Assembly (NCBI GenBank): GCA_943367755.1
Contig: CALRKB020000019.1
Coordinates: 13,245-77,244, forward strand
DNA length: 64,000 bases
Direction: 5' to 3'
Source of the DNA: PCC-6802 sp943367755
GTDB lineage: Bacteria > Cyanobacteriota > Cyanobacteriia > Pseudanabaenales > Pseudanabaenaceae
This document shows, one piece after another, positions 28,426 through 37,197 of this stretch (position 1 is the stretch's first letter; every line of letters starts with the position of its first letter). Position numbers and translations under genes: made by a program. The notes under the pieces are model-generated. The model was not told where the DNA came from. It searched no databases and was given only the letters and a program-made list of their open reading frames with translations.

Positions 28426-28462
28426 AAAGATGACCAGTCGAGAAATCGAGCTAGTCATCTTT
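28426..28462 (-). terminator. Putative terminator after psaI
   Basis: A 9-bp outer stem (AAAGATGAC / GTCATCTTT) encloses an inner TCGA-GAAA-TCGA hairpin. On the minus strand the stem is followed by TTTTG, just past the psaI stop, as expected for the psaL-psaI transcript. Confidence 0.6.
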
Positions 28463-28496
28463 ATCTGGATGCAATATTTAAAGTTGCAGTGTGAAT

Positions 28497-28613
28497 CTAT
28501 GCGTCGCGCTCAACATAGAGAAATAGAAGCCCCATTGCTGCCATGGGAAAAACCCAGCAGACTAGAGGGATAAAAATCCAAGGCAGATATGATGCTGCGT
28601 AAGAACCAAACAT
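28497..28613 (-). CDS. psaI: Photosystem I subunit VIII
   Basis: 38 aa single-helix membrane subunit of photosystem I. The sequence reads MFGSYAASYLPWIFIPLVCW at the start, then a hydrophobic stretch and a charged end, LYVERDA. This matches PsaI, which stabilises PsaL and trimer formation. It is 78 bp downstream of psaL on the same strand, the common cyanobacterial order. Confidence 0.95.
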   Translation of the reverse strand: MFGSYAASYLPWIFIPLVCWVFPMAAMGLLFLYVERDA

Positions 28614-28691
28614 GTCAAATATTCCCTATTTAATAAAGTTGAATCATGGAATTTGCTCTCTAACTCAAGCTAGCTTAGTTTCGATCTAAAC

Positions 28692-29165
28692 CTAGCTGTA
28701 GTTGATCAGTCCTGTAAAGATGGCATTAAGGCCAGCTAAGTTGGAATAAAGCAGGTAAGCAACAAAAGCGCCACCCGATGCTCCAATAAAGAAACTGCCA
28801 GCAAAGTCACTCCAACCAGAGGATGTTGTGAATACATCAGGGGCATGAGTATCGGCAGGGTTTCCAGTTTTTACTTCACCGTGTAAAGACAATGCAATCG
28901 TTAAGACCATGATCACACCGGCTACTGCTAGCAAGGCTGTAATGCCAGCTGCATCGGTACCTCTGGCTGGGCCACAAAGCGCAAAGGGCCCATATAGGAA
29001 ATAGCCATGCGCCATCCCAATTTCCAGGCCACGGCGGCTGGGAGTTAAACCTTTGCGGTAGGCAGGCAGGTTGCCAATGAATAGCTTAGTAAAACCTGAA
29101 GCACTTATAGGAGTTGATAAGTGACCTTCTTGCGGATCGCCATTATAAGGGGTAACAAAGTTCAT
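28692..29165 (-). CDS. psaL: Photosystem I subunit XI
   Basis: 157 aa membrane subunit at the trimerisation face of photosystem I. It starts MNFVTPYNGDPQEGHLSTPI and contains the conserved LPAYRKGLTPSRRGLEIGMAHGYFLYGPF segment, given here only as a landmark from about residue 33 to 60. Two or three transmembrane helices follow, ending GLINYS. The length is standard. It heads a psaL-psaI unit. Confidence 0.98.
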   Translation of the reverse strand: MNFVTPYNGDPQEGHLSTPISASGFTKLFIGNLPAYRKGLTPSRRGLEIGMAHGYFLYGPFALCGPARGTDAAGITALLAVAGVIMVLTIALSLHGEVKTGNPADTHAPDVFTTSSGWSDFAGSFFIGASGGAFVAYLLYSNLAGLNAIFTGLINYS

Positions 29166-29589
29166 GCTTATTCTTTAAATGTAAAAGAACGGTTTAAACT
29201 CACATTCTAGGGAATAAGCGCCGATCTATTAGCAGAATTGGTGAAGAACTTCAAAAAAGTTCACAGTTTGCGCTTACTACGAAGCAATTTGAAACGTTCA
29301 GTCTTTAGCAAACACCAGCAAACACCATTTATGTGATTCTGCAAACTGTGATGCTTAGGTAAATGGTGAAACTAATTTCCAGAACAGGTAGGGAATTCCT
29401 AAAAACAGAAAAACATAAAGTGTTAATAGAGTCATAAGCCCAATCTAGATAACTTCCGTTAAATACAACTTATTACTTTGCACAAAAAAAAACCATTGGT
29501 CTGTTACATTTCTTAATCATTGCTGTTAATAGTTTGTAACGCTTGTAACACTTAAAGATTAACCATTGGAAATTCTGATTAAAAACTAG
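29166..29589. other. psaL upstream region and era 3' flank
   Basis: 424 AT-rich bases. It holds the psaL promoter on the minus strand and the 3' end of era. A tandem 9-mer TTGTAACGC-TTGTAACAC lies at 29534-29551; on the minus strand this is GTTACA twice at 9-base spacing, resembling but not matching the HLR1 element (10-base spacing). It is about 370 bp from psaL, which is far for an activator site. No gene was seen. Confidence 0.45.
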
Positions 29590-30510
29590 CTATTGCATAG
29601 AGTAACCTAAATCTAAAAGTTGCCCTCTAGACGATCGCCATTTTGGTTGGACTTTGACAAACAACTCTAAATGCACGGGGCCTAAAATTAGTTTTTGCAT
29701 CTGCTCGCGTGCTTTTGTACCTATTTCTTTCAGCATTTGCCCCTTTTTCCCGATTAAGATGCCCTTCTGGGAATCGCGCTCAACATAAATAGTGGCTAAA
29801 ACTGCCGTGATTTTTGGCTGCTCGTCAACGCGGTCAATGCTAACTGCGACGGAATGGGGAACTTCTTCACGGGTTAACAGCAGAATTTGCTCTCTAATTA
29901 ATTCCCCCATGATAAATCGCTCGGGTTGGTCGGTAACTAGTTCAGGTGGGTAATAATAAGGCCCCAGGGGTAGGCGATCGCAACACATTTGCTGCAAACT
30001 GTCTAAGCCCTCCCGCGTTAAGGCAGAGAACTGACATAAGGGCCACTCATAAGTTGTGGCGATAGCGTCATAGCTAGCATAATTGATCAGGTTTTGCTCG
30101 CTTCCAGGCACGAATTGATCGATCTTATTTAAGCCGGCGATCGCTGGTGTACCTGCTTGATGAATTGCCTCGGCCACAAAGCGATCTCCTTTACCAAGAG
30201 GAACTGAAGCATCTACGACCCAAATGACTAGATCGACTGCCGAGATCGCACCCACCGCATTTTTGACAAGCGTCTCGCCCAGCAGGTGGTGGGGCTTATG
30301 AATACCTGGTGTATCGACCAGCACAAGCTGTGCTTGGGGAATTGTCAAGATACCTTGCAATCGATGGCGTGTGGTCTGGGCGATCGGGGAAGTAATGGCA
30401 ATTTTCTGCCCTACTAAAGCATTTAGAAGCGTAGACTTACCGACGTTAGGCCGTCCGATTAAGGCCACAAACCCAGATTTGAAATCAGGTGCGGCTGAGG
30501 GAAGAAGCAT
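29590..30510 (-). CDS. era: Ribosome assembly GTPase Era
   Basis: 306 aa essential GTPase that binds 16S rRNA and helps finish the small ribosomal subunit. The GTPase domain has GRPNVGKSTLLNALVGQKIAI (P-loop), DTPGIHKP (G3) and NKID (G4). The C-terminal KH RNA-binding domain (about 225-290) carries GILIGKKGQMLKEIG. The length is standard. A tRNA-Pro lies 22 bp upstream on the same strand and could be co-transcribed. Confidence 0.97.
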   Translation of the reverse strand: MLLPSAAPDFKSGFVALIGRPNVGKSTLLNALVGQKIAITSPIAQTTRHRLQGILTIPQAQLVLVDTPGIHKPHHLLGETLVKNAVGAISAVDLVIWVVDASVPLGKGDRFVAEAIHQAGTPAIAGLNKIDQFVPGSEQNLINYASYDAIATTYEWPLCQFSALTREGLDSLQQMCCDRLPLGPYYYPPELVTDQPERFIMGELIREQILLLTREEVPHSVAVSIDRVDEQPKITAVLATIYVERDSQKGILIGKKGQMLKEIGTKAREQMQKLILGPVHLELFVKVQPKWRSSRGQLLDLGYSMQ

Positions 30511-30532
30511 ATGGCCGTAGTTTCATAAAAAG

Positions 30533-30606
30533 TCGGGATGATAGGATTCGAACCTACGACATCCTGCTCCCAAAGCAGGCGCGCTACCAAGCTGCGCTAC
30601 ATCCCG
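30533..30606 (-). tRNA. tRNA-Pro (anticodon TGG)
   Basis: 74-base cloverleaf: acceptor stem CGGGATG/CATCCCG, D-arm GCGCAGCTTGGTAGCGC, anticodon loop TTTGGGA within CTGC...GCAG, and TFC arm GTAGGTTCGAATCCTAT. No CCA is encoded. This is the tRNA reading CCA and other proline codons. Confidence 0.97.
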
Positions 30607-30752
30607 TTGTCACAAACTCTAATAGTACATTAGTTTGTGCCAGATGTTAACTTTATTTTATATGGCGATCCTATTTGGATTGTGAAACAAATTCCTGAAA
30701 TTCACATATTTCACAAATAATCTGGGATTTCTATAGTATTTGCAACTAACTT

Positions 30753-31196
30753 ATGAAGCTGACGCGAAGGGGGCATTACAGTGTGAAGGCAATGCTAGAT
30801 CTGGTTGTGTGGTCTAAGCAACAGCCGGCTTCTGTTAAAGCGATCGCCAAACGTCAATCGATCCCTGCCCCATATCTGGAAAAGTTATTGATTGAGTTAA
30901 GGCAGGCTGGTCTCGTCCAATCGATGCGCGGTATGCATGGTGGTTATTTACTAGCTCGGCCTGCCAAACAGATTTCCCTCGGCGACATCTTAGCCGCCGT
31001 AGGCGAACATGCCGATCTGTTACCTAGACTGGAGCCAAATTCTGCGCAAGCTGATGACTGGGTAACCTATGCATTGTGGCAACGATTACACCAAAAACTG
31101 AAAGATGCCCTATACAGCATCTCTCTGGAGGATCTTTACTATGATGCCCGTAGCTGGCAGGCCACCCAAGGTCAGGGAGCCGACTTTGTTGTCTGA
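30753..31196 (+). CDS. Rrf2 family transcriptional regulator
   Basis: 147 aa. The N-terminal winged helix (about 1-80) has the family signature MKLTRRGHYSVKAMLDLV, KAIAKRQSIPAPYLEKLL and GLVQSMRGMHGGYLLARP. The C-terminal half lacks the three cysteines that hold the iron-sulfur cluster in IscR and NsrR, so it probably does not sense an Fe-S state in that way. It matches the cysteine-less Rrf2 proteins conserved in cyanobacteria. It converges with the Ser/Thr kinase gene, 6 bp apart. Confidence 0.9.
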   Translation: MKLTRRGHYSVKAMLDLVVWSKQQPASVKAIAKRQSIPAPYLEKLLIELRQAGLVQSMRGMHGGYLLARPAKQISLGDILAAVGEHADLLPRLEPNSAQADDWVTYALWQRLHQKLKDALYSISLEDLYYDARSWQATQGQGADFVV

Positions 31197-31202
31197 ACTC
31201 TA

Positions 31203-32783
31203 TCATGAGCTAATCACTCGTCTACGAAATTCATTGGCGGTTTGGGGATTGGGAATCTGTAGAGCGATCGCCTCAACTAGATCGGGGACCGAGTTCTTTC
31301 CTTTCATCGAGCGCTGCACGATCAGCTTCGCCATTGGCCCAATTAGATCGGCCAATTCATGCTCGCACCGATGCACAAAATTTTCATCAACGGGAAGATC
31401 TCTAAGATTAATTGCAAAAGCTGGGATGGCACCAGAATCTGATGATGGTTTGGTAGTTTTGGGCTGGATCACAGTCAACGGATGGTTACCCCCACCCAAT
31501 AGCTCCATGCTCAAGGATTGAAACTCTTTTTGCTTGTTGGCAGGTACATGGGCGCTCAGTCGCTCGACTAAATCGATGAAATGGTTGCAAGCTGCTAGTT
31601 CTTTTTTCAGTAATAGTGATGCAATCGGCCCGATGTATTTGGCAAGCAGAGATTCTAATCTTTTGAGTGAGATCTCAGTCAGCGTTTGGGCTGGTTGAAT
31701 TTCAGAGAGATCGGGTTGTTGATTGGAGCGATCGACTATGGTTGGCTCGTATGTTAAAATCGTCAAGGACTGATCGGCATCTTCAGTCGTAGTGCTCTGG
31801 ACTGAGTGCGATGTTTGGGAAATATTTGCGCCTGCAGCCACGTTGTCAAATCTCATGCCTATGGCACTCTGAATTGCCATATCTAATTCTTTGACAGATG
31901 CAAAGCGATCGCGGGGAGATTTTTGCAGACAACGCATTACCGCTGCTTCTAGTGGTTCGGGAAGTTGCTCGCAACCAGGCTGTAATCTTAGTGGAGTTGG
32001 TTTTTCGGATATGTGGGATCTTACCCAGCACAAACCGTTAACATCGCGACGCTCAGAACAACCGAACGGATCGGTACCGCTTAGCATTTCATAGAGGATA
32101 ATGCCCAAGCTGTAAATATCGGCACGTTCGTCAAGATCTTTGCGCACTTCCAACTGCTCGGGTGAAGCATATTGAAACGTTCCCATAAACAGCCCTGTAT
32201 TAGTCGCAGCAAGGTGATTATTGGCAATTTTCGCAATACCAAAGTCAAGAATCTTAACTAACTCTCCCAGACTGGTTGAGATCAGGAAAATATTCTCTGG
32301 CTTGAGGTCGCGATGAATTACCTGTACGCGTTCGGTATCTGCACTACCGTCGTGCCACATAATCACGCCTTCGTGTGCTAGTTGCAATCCTGCACAGATC
32401 TGATGCATGATGTATGCACTACGTGCCCTTGACAATCGCTTTTCTTGGCGTAGCAATTGCCCTAAGGTTTGTCCCGTTAAATACTCCATCACATAGAAGG
32501 GGTAACCGTCTGCAGTCACACCATAATCTTTGACCTGGACGACGTTATCGCTTTTAATCGCCGCACAAAGTAGAACTTCGCGCTCAAATCGTTTCCTCAG
32601 ATCTGCGGTTGAGACTAGCCTTTCCTTGACCATTTTGATCGCCACTTCTTGTCCCAAGAGCGTATCTACAGCGAGAAAGACGTCGCCCATACCACCACCA
32701 CCAAGGTGATCGCTAATGCGATAACGGTTGCGATCACCAACCGTACGACCAATCCAGGGATTTGTGGGTAGTGGAATATCCAT
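31203..32783 (-). CDS. Hanks-type serine/threonine protein kinase with duplicated C-terminal domain
   Basis: 526 aa. The kinase domain (about 18-300) is complete: glycine loop LGGGGMGDVFLA, ATP-binding lysine in VAIKMV, catalytic loop IHRDLKPENIF and magnesium motif LDFGIAK. The C-terminal half holds two related about 50-residue helical segments of the form IGPxAxLLL...DLVE...P (about 380-430 and 465-520). This looks like an internal duplication, and no transmembrane helix is evident. Next to it on the same strand is an FHA-domain cyclase, which could read its phosphothreonines. The kinase targets are unknown. Confidence 0.93.
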   Translation of the reverse strand: MDIPLPTNPWIGRTVGDRNRYRISDHLGGGGMGDVFLAVDTLLGQEVAIKMVKERLVSTADLRKRFEREVLLCAAIKSDNVVQVKDYGVTADGYPFYVMEYLTGQTLGQLLRQEKRLSRARSAYIMHQICAGLQLAHEGVIMWHDGSADTERVQVIHRDLKPENIFLISTSLGELVKILDFGIAKIANNHLAATNTGLFMGTFQYASPEQLEVRKDLDERADIYSLGIILYEMLSGTDPFGCSERRDVNGLCWVRSHISEKPTPLRLQPGCEQLPEPLEAAVMRCLQKSPRDRFASVKELDMAIQSAIGMRFDNVAAGANISQTSHSVQSTTTEDADQSLTILTYEPTIVDRSNQQPDLSEIQPAQTLTEISLKRLESLLAKYIGPIASLLLKKELAACNHFIDLVERLSAHVPANKQKEFQSLSMELLGGGNHPLTVIQPKTTKPSSDSGAIPAFAINLRDLPVDENFVHRCEHELADLIGPMAKLIVQRSMKGKNSVPDLVEAIALQIPNPQTANEFRRRVISS

Positions 32784-32861
32784 GCTGTGGGAGTACTTGA
32801 AGCTATTCTATAATCATCATATCTTGCAAATTTTTCAGGAATATGTGTCTAGATCACTAAT

Positions 32862-34460
32862 TTATATTGATTCCACTTGCTGCCAATGCAATCGATAGAG
32901 TTGTAAAGCGGCTGATTTCCCTTTTACAATTTCGGGGGGCAATTTCTCTAGTGGTAAGTTATGGGGTGCTAAGCGATCGCAAGTATCCTGGGAAATGATG
33001 ATTTCGCCAGGTTTCGCCACGTTGCAAATCCGACTAGTGACATTAGTAGTATCGCCAATCGTAGCGTATTGAATTAGTTTTGGCGAACCAATATTGCCAG
33101 CCGCCACCCTCCCCGAATTAATGCCAATATGAATTTGAATGCCAAAATTGCGCTCTTGCATCCACCGCGCATTGAGATCGCATATGGCTTTTTGCATGGC
33201 GATCGCGGCCCATACTGCCCGATCTGCATCATCTGATTTTTGATAAGGAGCTCCCCATACCGCCAGCAATGCATCACCGATATATTTTTCCAGCGTCCCT
33301 TCGTAACGAAACACGATGTCTTCCACCATCACTTGAAAGTAATCATTGAGCATTGAGATTACCTGGCGGGGTTCCATGACTGAAGATAGTTCGGTAAACG
33401 CACTAATGTCTGAAAATAGGGCAGTTACCTCAGTATCGATGATTTCCAGGTTGCCATCTTCTTTGAGTTTTTGGCGCACAGACTGAGGAAAGAAGCGTTC
33501 AAATTTGGCACGCACCACAGCTTCAGCTTCAATCTGTTTGTATAGCCTGGCATTTTCAATGGCGATCGCGGCCTGATTGGCAAGGGCGGTGAGAAATTCT
33601 AAATCCTCCGATGCGTAGGCATTGGAGGTAGATAGGTTATCAACGTACAAAAGACCAATTATTTCATCCTTGGGTTTCAGGGGAACGCACATCGAAGCAC
33701 GAATCGACAGCCCTAATACCGAAGCTGAACCGCCAAAGCGTTTATCGCTTTGAGCATCTTTTGTGAGAATAGCATCCCCATGGGCAAGCACAAAATTAGT
33801 AATCTGCGTACTGTAAAAGCGATCATTATCGCAGTTTCCGAGTCCTATTTTGCACTTGACAGCTTTATTCTCTAGTTGACCAGTTAGTTCATTTACCATC
33901 AGGATCACGGAGCGATCGACCTCCATGATGTCAAATAGTAAATTAAGGATTTTCTCTAGAAGTTTATCCGGATCTTCAGGCAATGAGAGTTGCTTGCTCA
34001 CTTCCAGCAAAATTTGCAGCTTGGCAAGGGCACGTTGATCGCCATCTTGTGGGCGAATCTTTAATACCCTACCCGTGTCTTCCCCAGCCTCCTGGCTGAG
34101 CAGATCCTTAATCAGGACGCGGGTAGAATCGGGTGAAACCTGCTTGGCAATGTTTAGCCTGGGATCTTCGATCAGATTTGTCTCAAACCGAAAGAAGATA
34201 TCACCACAGCGGATAATATCTCGATCTTTTAGTTCGCACTCCTGCACCCTGTTGTCGTTAACATAGGTGCCGTTACGACTATTGAGGTCTGTTAGTGTAA
34301 CGCTATGGTCAGTAACTGTAATCTGAGCATGTTGGCGAGAGAGACTTAAGTGCTGTTTGACAATGCTATTGTCCGGCTGGCGACCGATTGTATTTAGCCC
34401 AACAGATAGCTTTGTGATTCTACCGTCAACACCACCATTCGTATTAATAAGGTAAGGCAT
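32862..34460 (-). CDS. FHA-GAF class III adenylate/guanylate cyclase
   Basis: 532 aa. Domains in order are an FHA phosphothreonine-binding domain (about 22-95, GRQPDNSIV, LSRQHAQI, RNGTYVND), a GAF sensor (about 150-320) and a class III cyclase (about 345-530). The catalytic domain shows the metal Asp in ALFSDISAFT, LEKYIGDALLAVWGAP with the lysine that favours ATP in bacterial enzymes, and INSGRVAAGNIGS with the transition-state Arg. Probable product is cAMP, though this is inferred from the Lys. It lies 78 bp upstream of the Ser/Thr kinase, likely in the same signalling unit. Confidence 0.93.
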   Translation of the reverse strand: MPYLINTNGGVDGRITKLSVGLNTIGRQPDNSIVKQHLSLSRQHAQITVTDHSVTLTDLNSRNGTYVNDNRVQECELKDRDIIRCGDIFFRFETNLIEDPRLNIAKQVSPDSTRVLIKDLLSQEAGEDTGRVLKIRPQDGDQRALAKLQILLEVSKQLSLPEDPDKLLEKILNLLFDIMEVDRSVILMVNELTGQLENKAVKCKIGLGNCDNDRFYSTQITNFVLAHGDAILTKDAQSDKRFGGSASVLGLSIRASMCVPLKPKDEIIGLLYVDNLSTSNAYASEDLEFLTALANQAAIAIENARLYKQIEAEAVVRAKFERFFPQSVRQKLKEDGNLEIIDTEVTALFSDISAFTELSSVMEPRQVISMLNDYFQVMVEDIVFRYEGTLEKYIGDALLAVWGAPYQKSDDADRAVWAAIAMQKAICDLNARWMQERNFGIQIHIGINSGRVAAGNIGSPKLIQYATIGDTTNVTSRICNVAKPGEIIISQDTCDRLAPHNLPLEKLPPEIVKGKSAALQLYRLHWQQVESI

Positions 34461-34528
34461 TGTTCTAGATACACGATTTGAATTACGATCGCAGCCGAGA
34501 GATCTAGTTTTAGTCGCGTTATGAAGCG

Positions 34529-35449
34529 TTAGACACGCGTGACCCAGTGTTCGTACTTAGGTAAGAGACCGTGTACGGCTTTGCTGTAGAGATCCTGGAG
34601 TTGCTTGGAGATCGCCCCTACTTTGCCGTCTCCTACAGGTCGATGGTCGAACTGCACGATCGGAGCTACCTCTGTGGCAGTACCAGCAAAGAAAGCCTCG
34701 TCAGCAACATATAGTTCAGTACGGTCGATCGGTCGCGTCACTACAGAAAGCCCCAATTCATTCTGAGCCAGATCGATCAAAGTACTGCGCGTGATCCCTT
34801 CCAGGATATTTTCGGTAATTGCGCTAGTAATCAGGCGATCGCCCCGCAGCAAGAACAGATTCATGGCACTACCTTCTGCGACATGCCCCTCATTAGTTAG
34901 TACGACCACATCATCAAACCCAGCCAAATATCCATCGGTTTTAGCTAGAGCCGTGTTGACATAGGCTCCATTCACCTTTGCCCTAGCTGGAATCGCATTG
35001 TCATCCAGGCGTCGCCAGGATGAAACCCCCACATGCAGTCCATTACTAGTGTCAAGATAGCCATCCATTGGTACTGTGAACAAGCAAAAGTCATCTTGAG
35101 TATTGGCAACTGTAAGAATGGGGCCAATGCGTAGATCGGCTTTGTAGACAATTGGACGGATGTAGGTGTTGCCCTGACATTGATTCCGCTTGATTAGTTC
35201 GGCGGTGAGAGCCGCCATTTTTTCAGCATCAATGGGCGATCGCAACCTCAGGATTTTGCTACTTTGCAACAGACGCTTATAGTGGTCTGCCATGCGAAAT
35301 ACCCCCATCTGCCCAGACTCAGGTAGCCAGTATGCTTTGATCCCCTCAAATACGGCGGTACCATACAAAAAAGCATGGGTGCGAATATTGATTGTGGCAT
35401 CATCTAAAGAGACAAATTCTCCGCGCAGGTAGGCGTACTGGTCAGACAT
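34529..35449 (-). CDS. ilvE: Branched-chain amino acid aminotransferase
   Basis: 306 aa from the ATG at 35449, with GAGG 7 bases upstream. Fold-type IV PLP enzyme that makes valine, leucine and isoleucine from their keto acids. The PLP lysine is in RAKVNGAYVN (about residue 157), the glutamate in NEGHVAEGSAMNLF, and the active-site loop in LEGITRSTLIDLA. Length is standard for bacterial IlvE. No other ilv genes adjoin it. Confidence 0.96.
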   Translation of the reverse strand: MSDQYAYLRGEFVSLDDATINIRTHAFLYGTAVFEGIKAYWLPESGQMGVFRMADHYKRLLQSSKILRLRSPIDAEKMAALTAELIKRNQCQGNTYIRPIVYKADLRIGPILTVANTQDDFCLFTVPMDGYLDTSNGLHVGVSSWRRLDDNAIPARAKVNGAYVNTALAKTDGYLAGFDDVVVLTNEGHVAEGSAMNLFLLRGDRLITSAITENILEGITRSTLIDLAQNELGLSVVTRPIDRTELYVADEAFFAGTATEVAPIVQFDHRPVGDGKVGAISKQLQDLYSKAVHGLLPKYEHWVTRV

Positions 35450-35562
35450 GTTCAAACCTCAGAAACAAATGTAGGAGATCTATCTATTTAACCAAAAATT
35501 TGCCAGCACTTTGTGAAAGGACAAAAAACAGAGTTCGTAAAAATATATGACTTATGCTACAA

Positions 35563-35593
35563 CCCCAAACCCCAAACCCCAAACCCCAAACCC
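35563..35593. repeat. Heptameric tandem repeat (CCCCAAA) x4.4
   Basis: Four perfect copies of CCCCAAA followed by CCC. On the minus strand this reads GGGGTTT repeats, starting with the GGG directly after the stop TAG of the 35593 gene. It resembles the cyanobacterial short tandemly repeated (STRR) heptamers and ciliate-type telomere G-tracts. It could form a G-quadruplex in the mRNA or the minus DNA strand. Confidence 0.95.
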
Positions 35594-36042
35594 TATCTCC
35601 CCCTCATTTGCATAATCTTTTCTTGAATGCGTCTTTGTAATTGGCCATTCTGTTGCTGTGCTTGCGTTAGTTGATTAAACTCACGATTACTCGGAAACCC
35701 ATTCCGCCTGATTGCCTGCTCAGAATAATTAAATAGTTCGCCACACAAACCGCGTAGAAAGTCAGGTTGCTCGTTAGGACTTAATTCGCAAACAGCTACA
35801 TTACGAGATTCCGCTTGTTTAGCAACCGCTGCCCACCCCTGATGATTCTTAGCTCGGCGGAGCAATTCATCTCGCTTGGTTTCGATCGCTTCTGCCGCCA
35901 TGGCATAACGAGAAATTTGATCGTCACTAAACTGATCCTGAGCGCGTGCTGAGGACACATCTAACATTGTCATAGTTAGAGTTAACAGCGAGAAACCCAT
36001 GAGACCGACACATTTGGATGCAAAACACTGCCACCTATTCAT
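35593..36042 (-). CDS. Exported DUF4168 family protein
   Basis: 149 aa. A signal peptide (about 1-34, ending SARAQ) is followed by DQFSDDQISRYAMAAEAIE. The helical region includes a Cys pair (VCELSP and RGLCGELF), and the C-terminal pattern FPSNREFNQLTQAQQQNGQLQ is the DUF4168 signature, in which a periplasmic helical bundle is expected. Function is unknown. The stop codon is followed at once by four-plus copies of GGGGTTT in the transcript, an unusual 3' untranslated region. Confidence 0.85.
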   Translation of the reverse strand: MNRWQCFASKCVGLMGFSLLTLTMTMLDVSSARAQDQFSDDQISRYAMAAEAIETKRDELLRRAKNHQGWAAVAKQAESRNVAVCELSPNEQPDFLRGLCGELFNYSEQAIRRNGFPSNREFNQLTQAQQQNGQLQRRIQEKIMQMRGR

Positions 36043-36089
36043 ACTCTATTGAACTTTTTGAATTTACATCTATAACTAATAATGTTGAC

Positions 36090-37197
36090 TTAACCAAGCT
36101 TATTTTGTTGCCTTAAGTACGCCTGAATAAACGGCTCTAATTCGCCATTCATCACATCTTGAACGCTAGTTGTCTCAGTGCCTGTACGTAGATCTTTAAC
36201 CATTTGGTAGGGGTGAAAGACGTAGTTACGAATTTGATTTCCCCATGCTGCTTCAACAATATCACCGCGAATATCAGCAACTTTTTGGGCATGCTGCTCT
36301 TGGGCAATTATTAATAATTTTGCCTTAAGTAGCTGCATCGCTTTCTCTTTATTTTGCAGTTGCGATCGCTCTTGGGTACATCTGACTGATATGCGAGTGG
36401 GAATATGCGTAATCCGCACGGCTGTCTCCACCTTATTCACATTTTGACCACCCTTGCCGCCGGATCGAGTGGTGGTGATATCGAGATCCTTTGGATCGAT
36501 GTCCAGTTCAACTTCATCGTCGAGTAGTGGCATCACTTCTACCCCGGCAAAACTAGTCTGGCGTTTATCGTTGGCATTAAAGGGGGAGATGCGGACAAGG
36601 CGATGGGTGCCCTTTTCAGCAGATAAATAGCCATAGGCGTGGCGACCGTGTACTTCAATCGTGGCGGATTTGATCCCTGCCTCTTCACCTTCTGATATAT
36701 CTGATAGCTCAACTTTGTATCCCCGCGCCTCACAAAAGCGGGTGTACATGCGCAGTAACATCTCTGCCCAGTCTTGAGCATCTGTCCCCCCAGCCCCAGC
36801 ATTGATTGTCAGGATGGCATCGTGGCGATCGTATGGCCCCGCTAACAGTTGCTCTAAATCCCAACGATCTAGTTCGTGGTTCAGTTGATTTATGCTGTCT
36901 AAGGCTTCGACTAACAATCCCTGGTCTAGTTCGAGTTCTAATAGCTCCGCGATCGCTTGCAAATTTTCTACGGTTTTGCGCCAACGATGAAACTGCTCAA
37001 CATAGGACTTGAGTTCATTGAGCTCTTGCATAGTCTTTTGGGCATGGCTGGCATCTTGCCAGAACTCAGACTGGGCTGCTACTTGTTCTAGATCGTGAAT
37101 CTTGGCATTGAGTGCAGGAAAGTCAAAGATAGTCCTGGGTATTGCCCAGGCGTTGTGAAAGCATCTCGATTAATCGCTTAATCTCTCCTAAGTCCAT
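36090..37197 (-). CDS. prfB: Peptide chain release factor 2 (programmed +1 frameshift)
   Basis: Releases finished proteins at UGA and UAA. Translation starts at the ATG at 37197 and meets an in-frame TGA at codon 25 (37125-37123) in the context TAT CTT TGA C, the classic RF2 autoregulatory site. Shifting +1 at CTT joins the second frame to 36090, giving about 368 aa, the normal length. In the continuous frame after the shift lie the SPF anticodon-reading motif (RISPFNANDK) and the catalytic GGQ loop (RSGGKGGQNVNKVET). The SD-like AGGA lies just before the slippery codon. A start at 37031 seen without the shift is an artefact. Confidence 0.96.
37122..37131 (-). promoter_or_regulatory. RF2 programmed frameshift site
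   Basis: TATCTTTGAC on the minus strand: slippery CTT followed by the in-frame stop TGA and a C, with AGGAC upstream acting as an internal SD element. It makes RF2 synthesis depend on the amount of RF2. Confidence 0.92.

Noticed and set aside
36090..37031. prfB as a 313-aa gene starting at 37031
   Set aside because: It misses the first 24 codons and the CTT TGA frameshift site, which restore full length.
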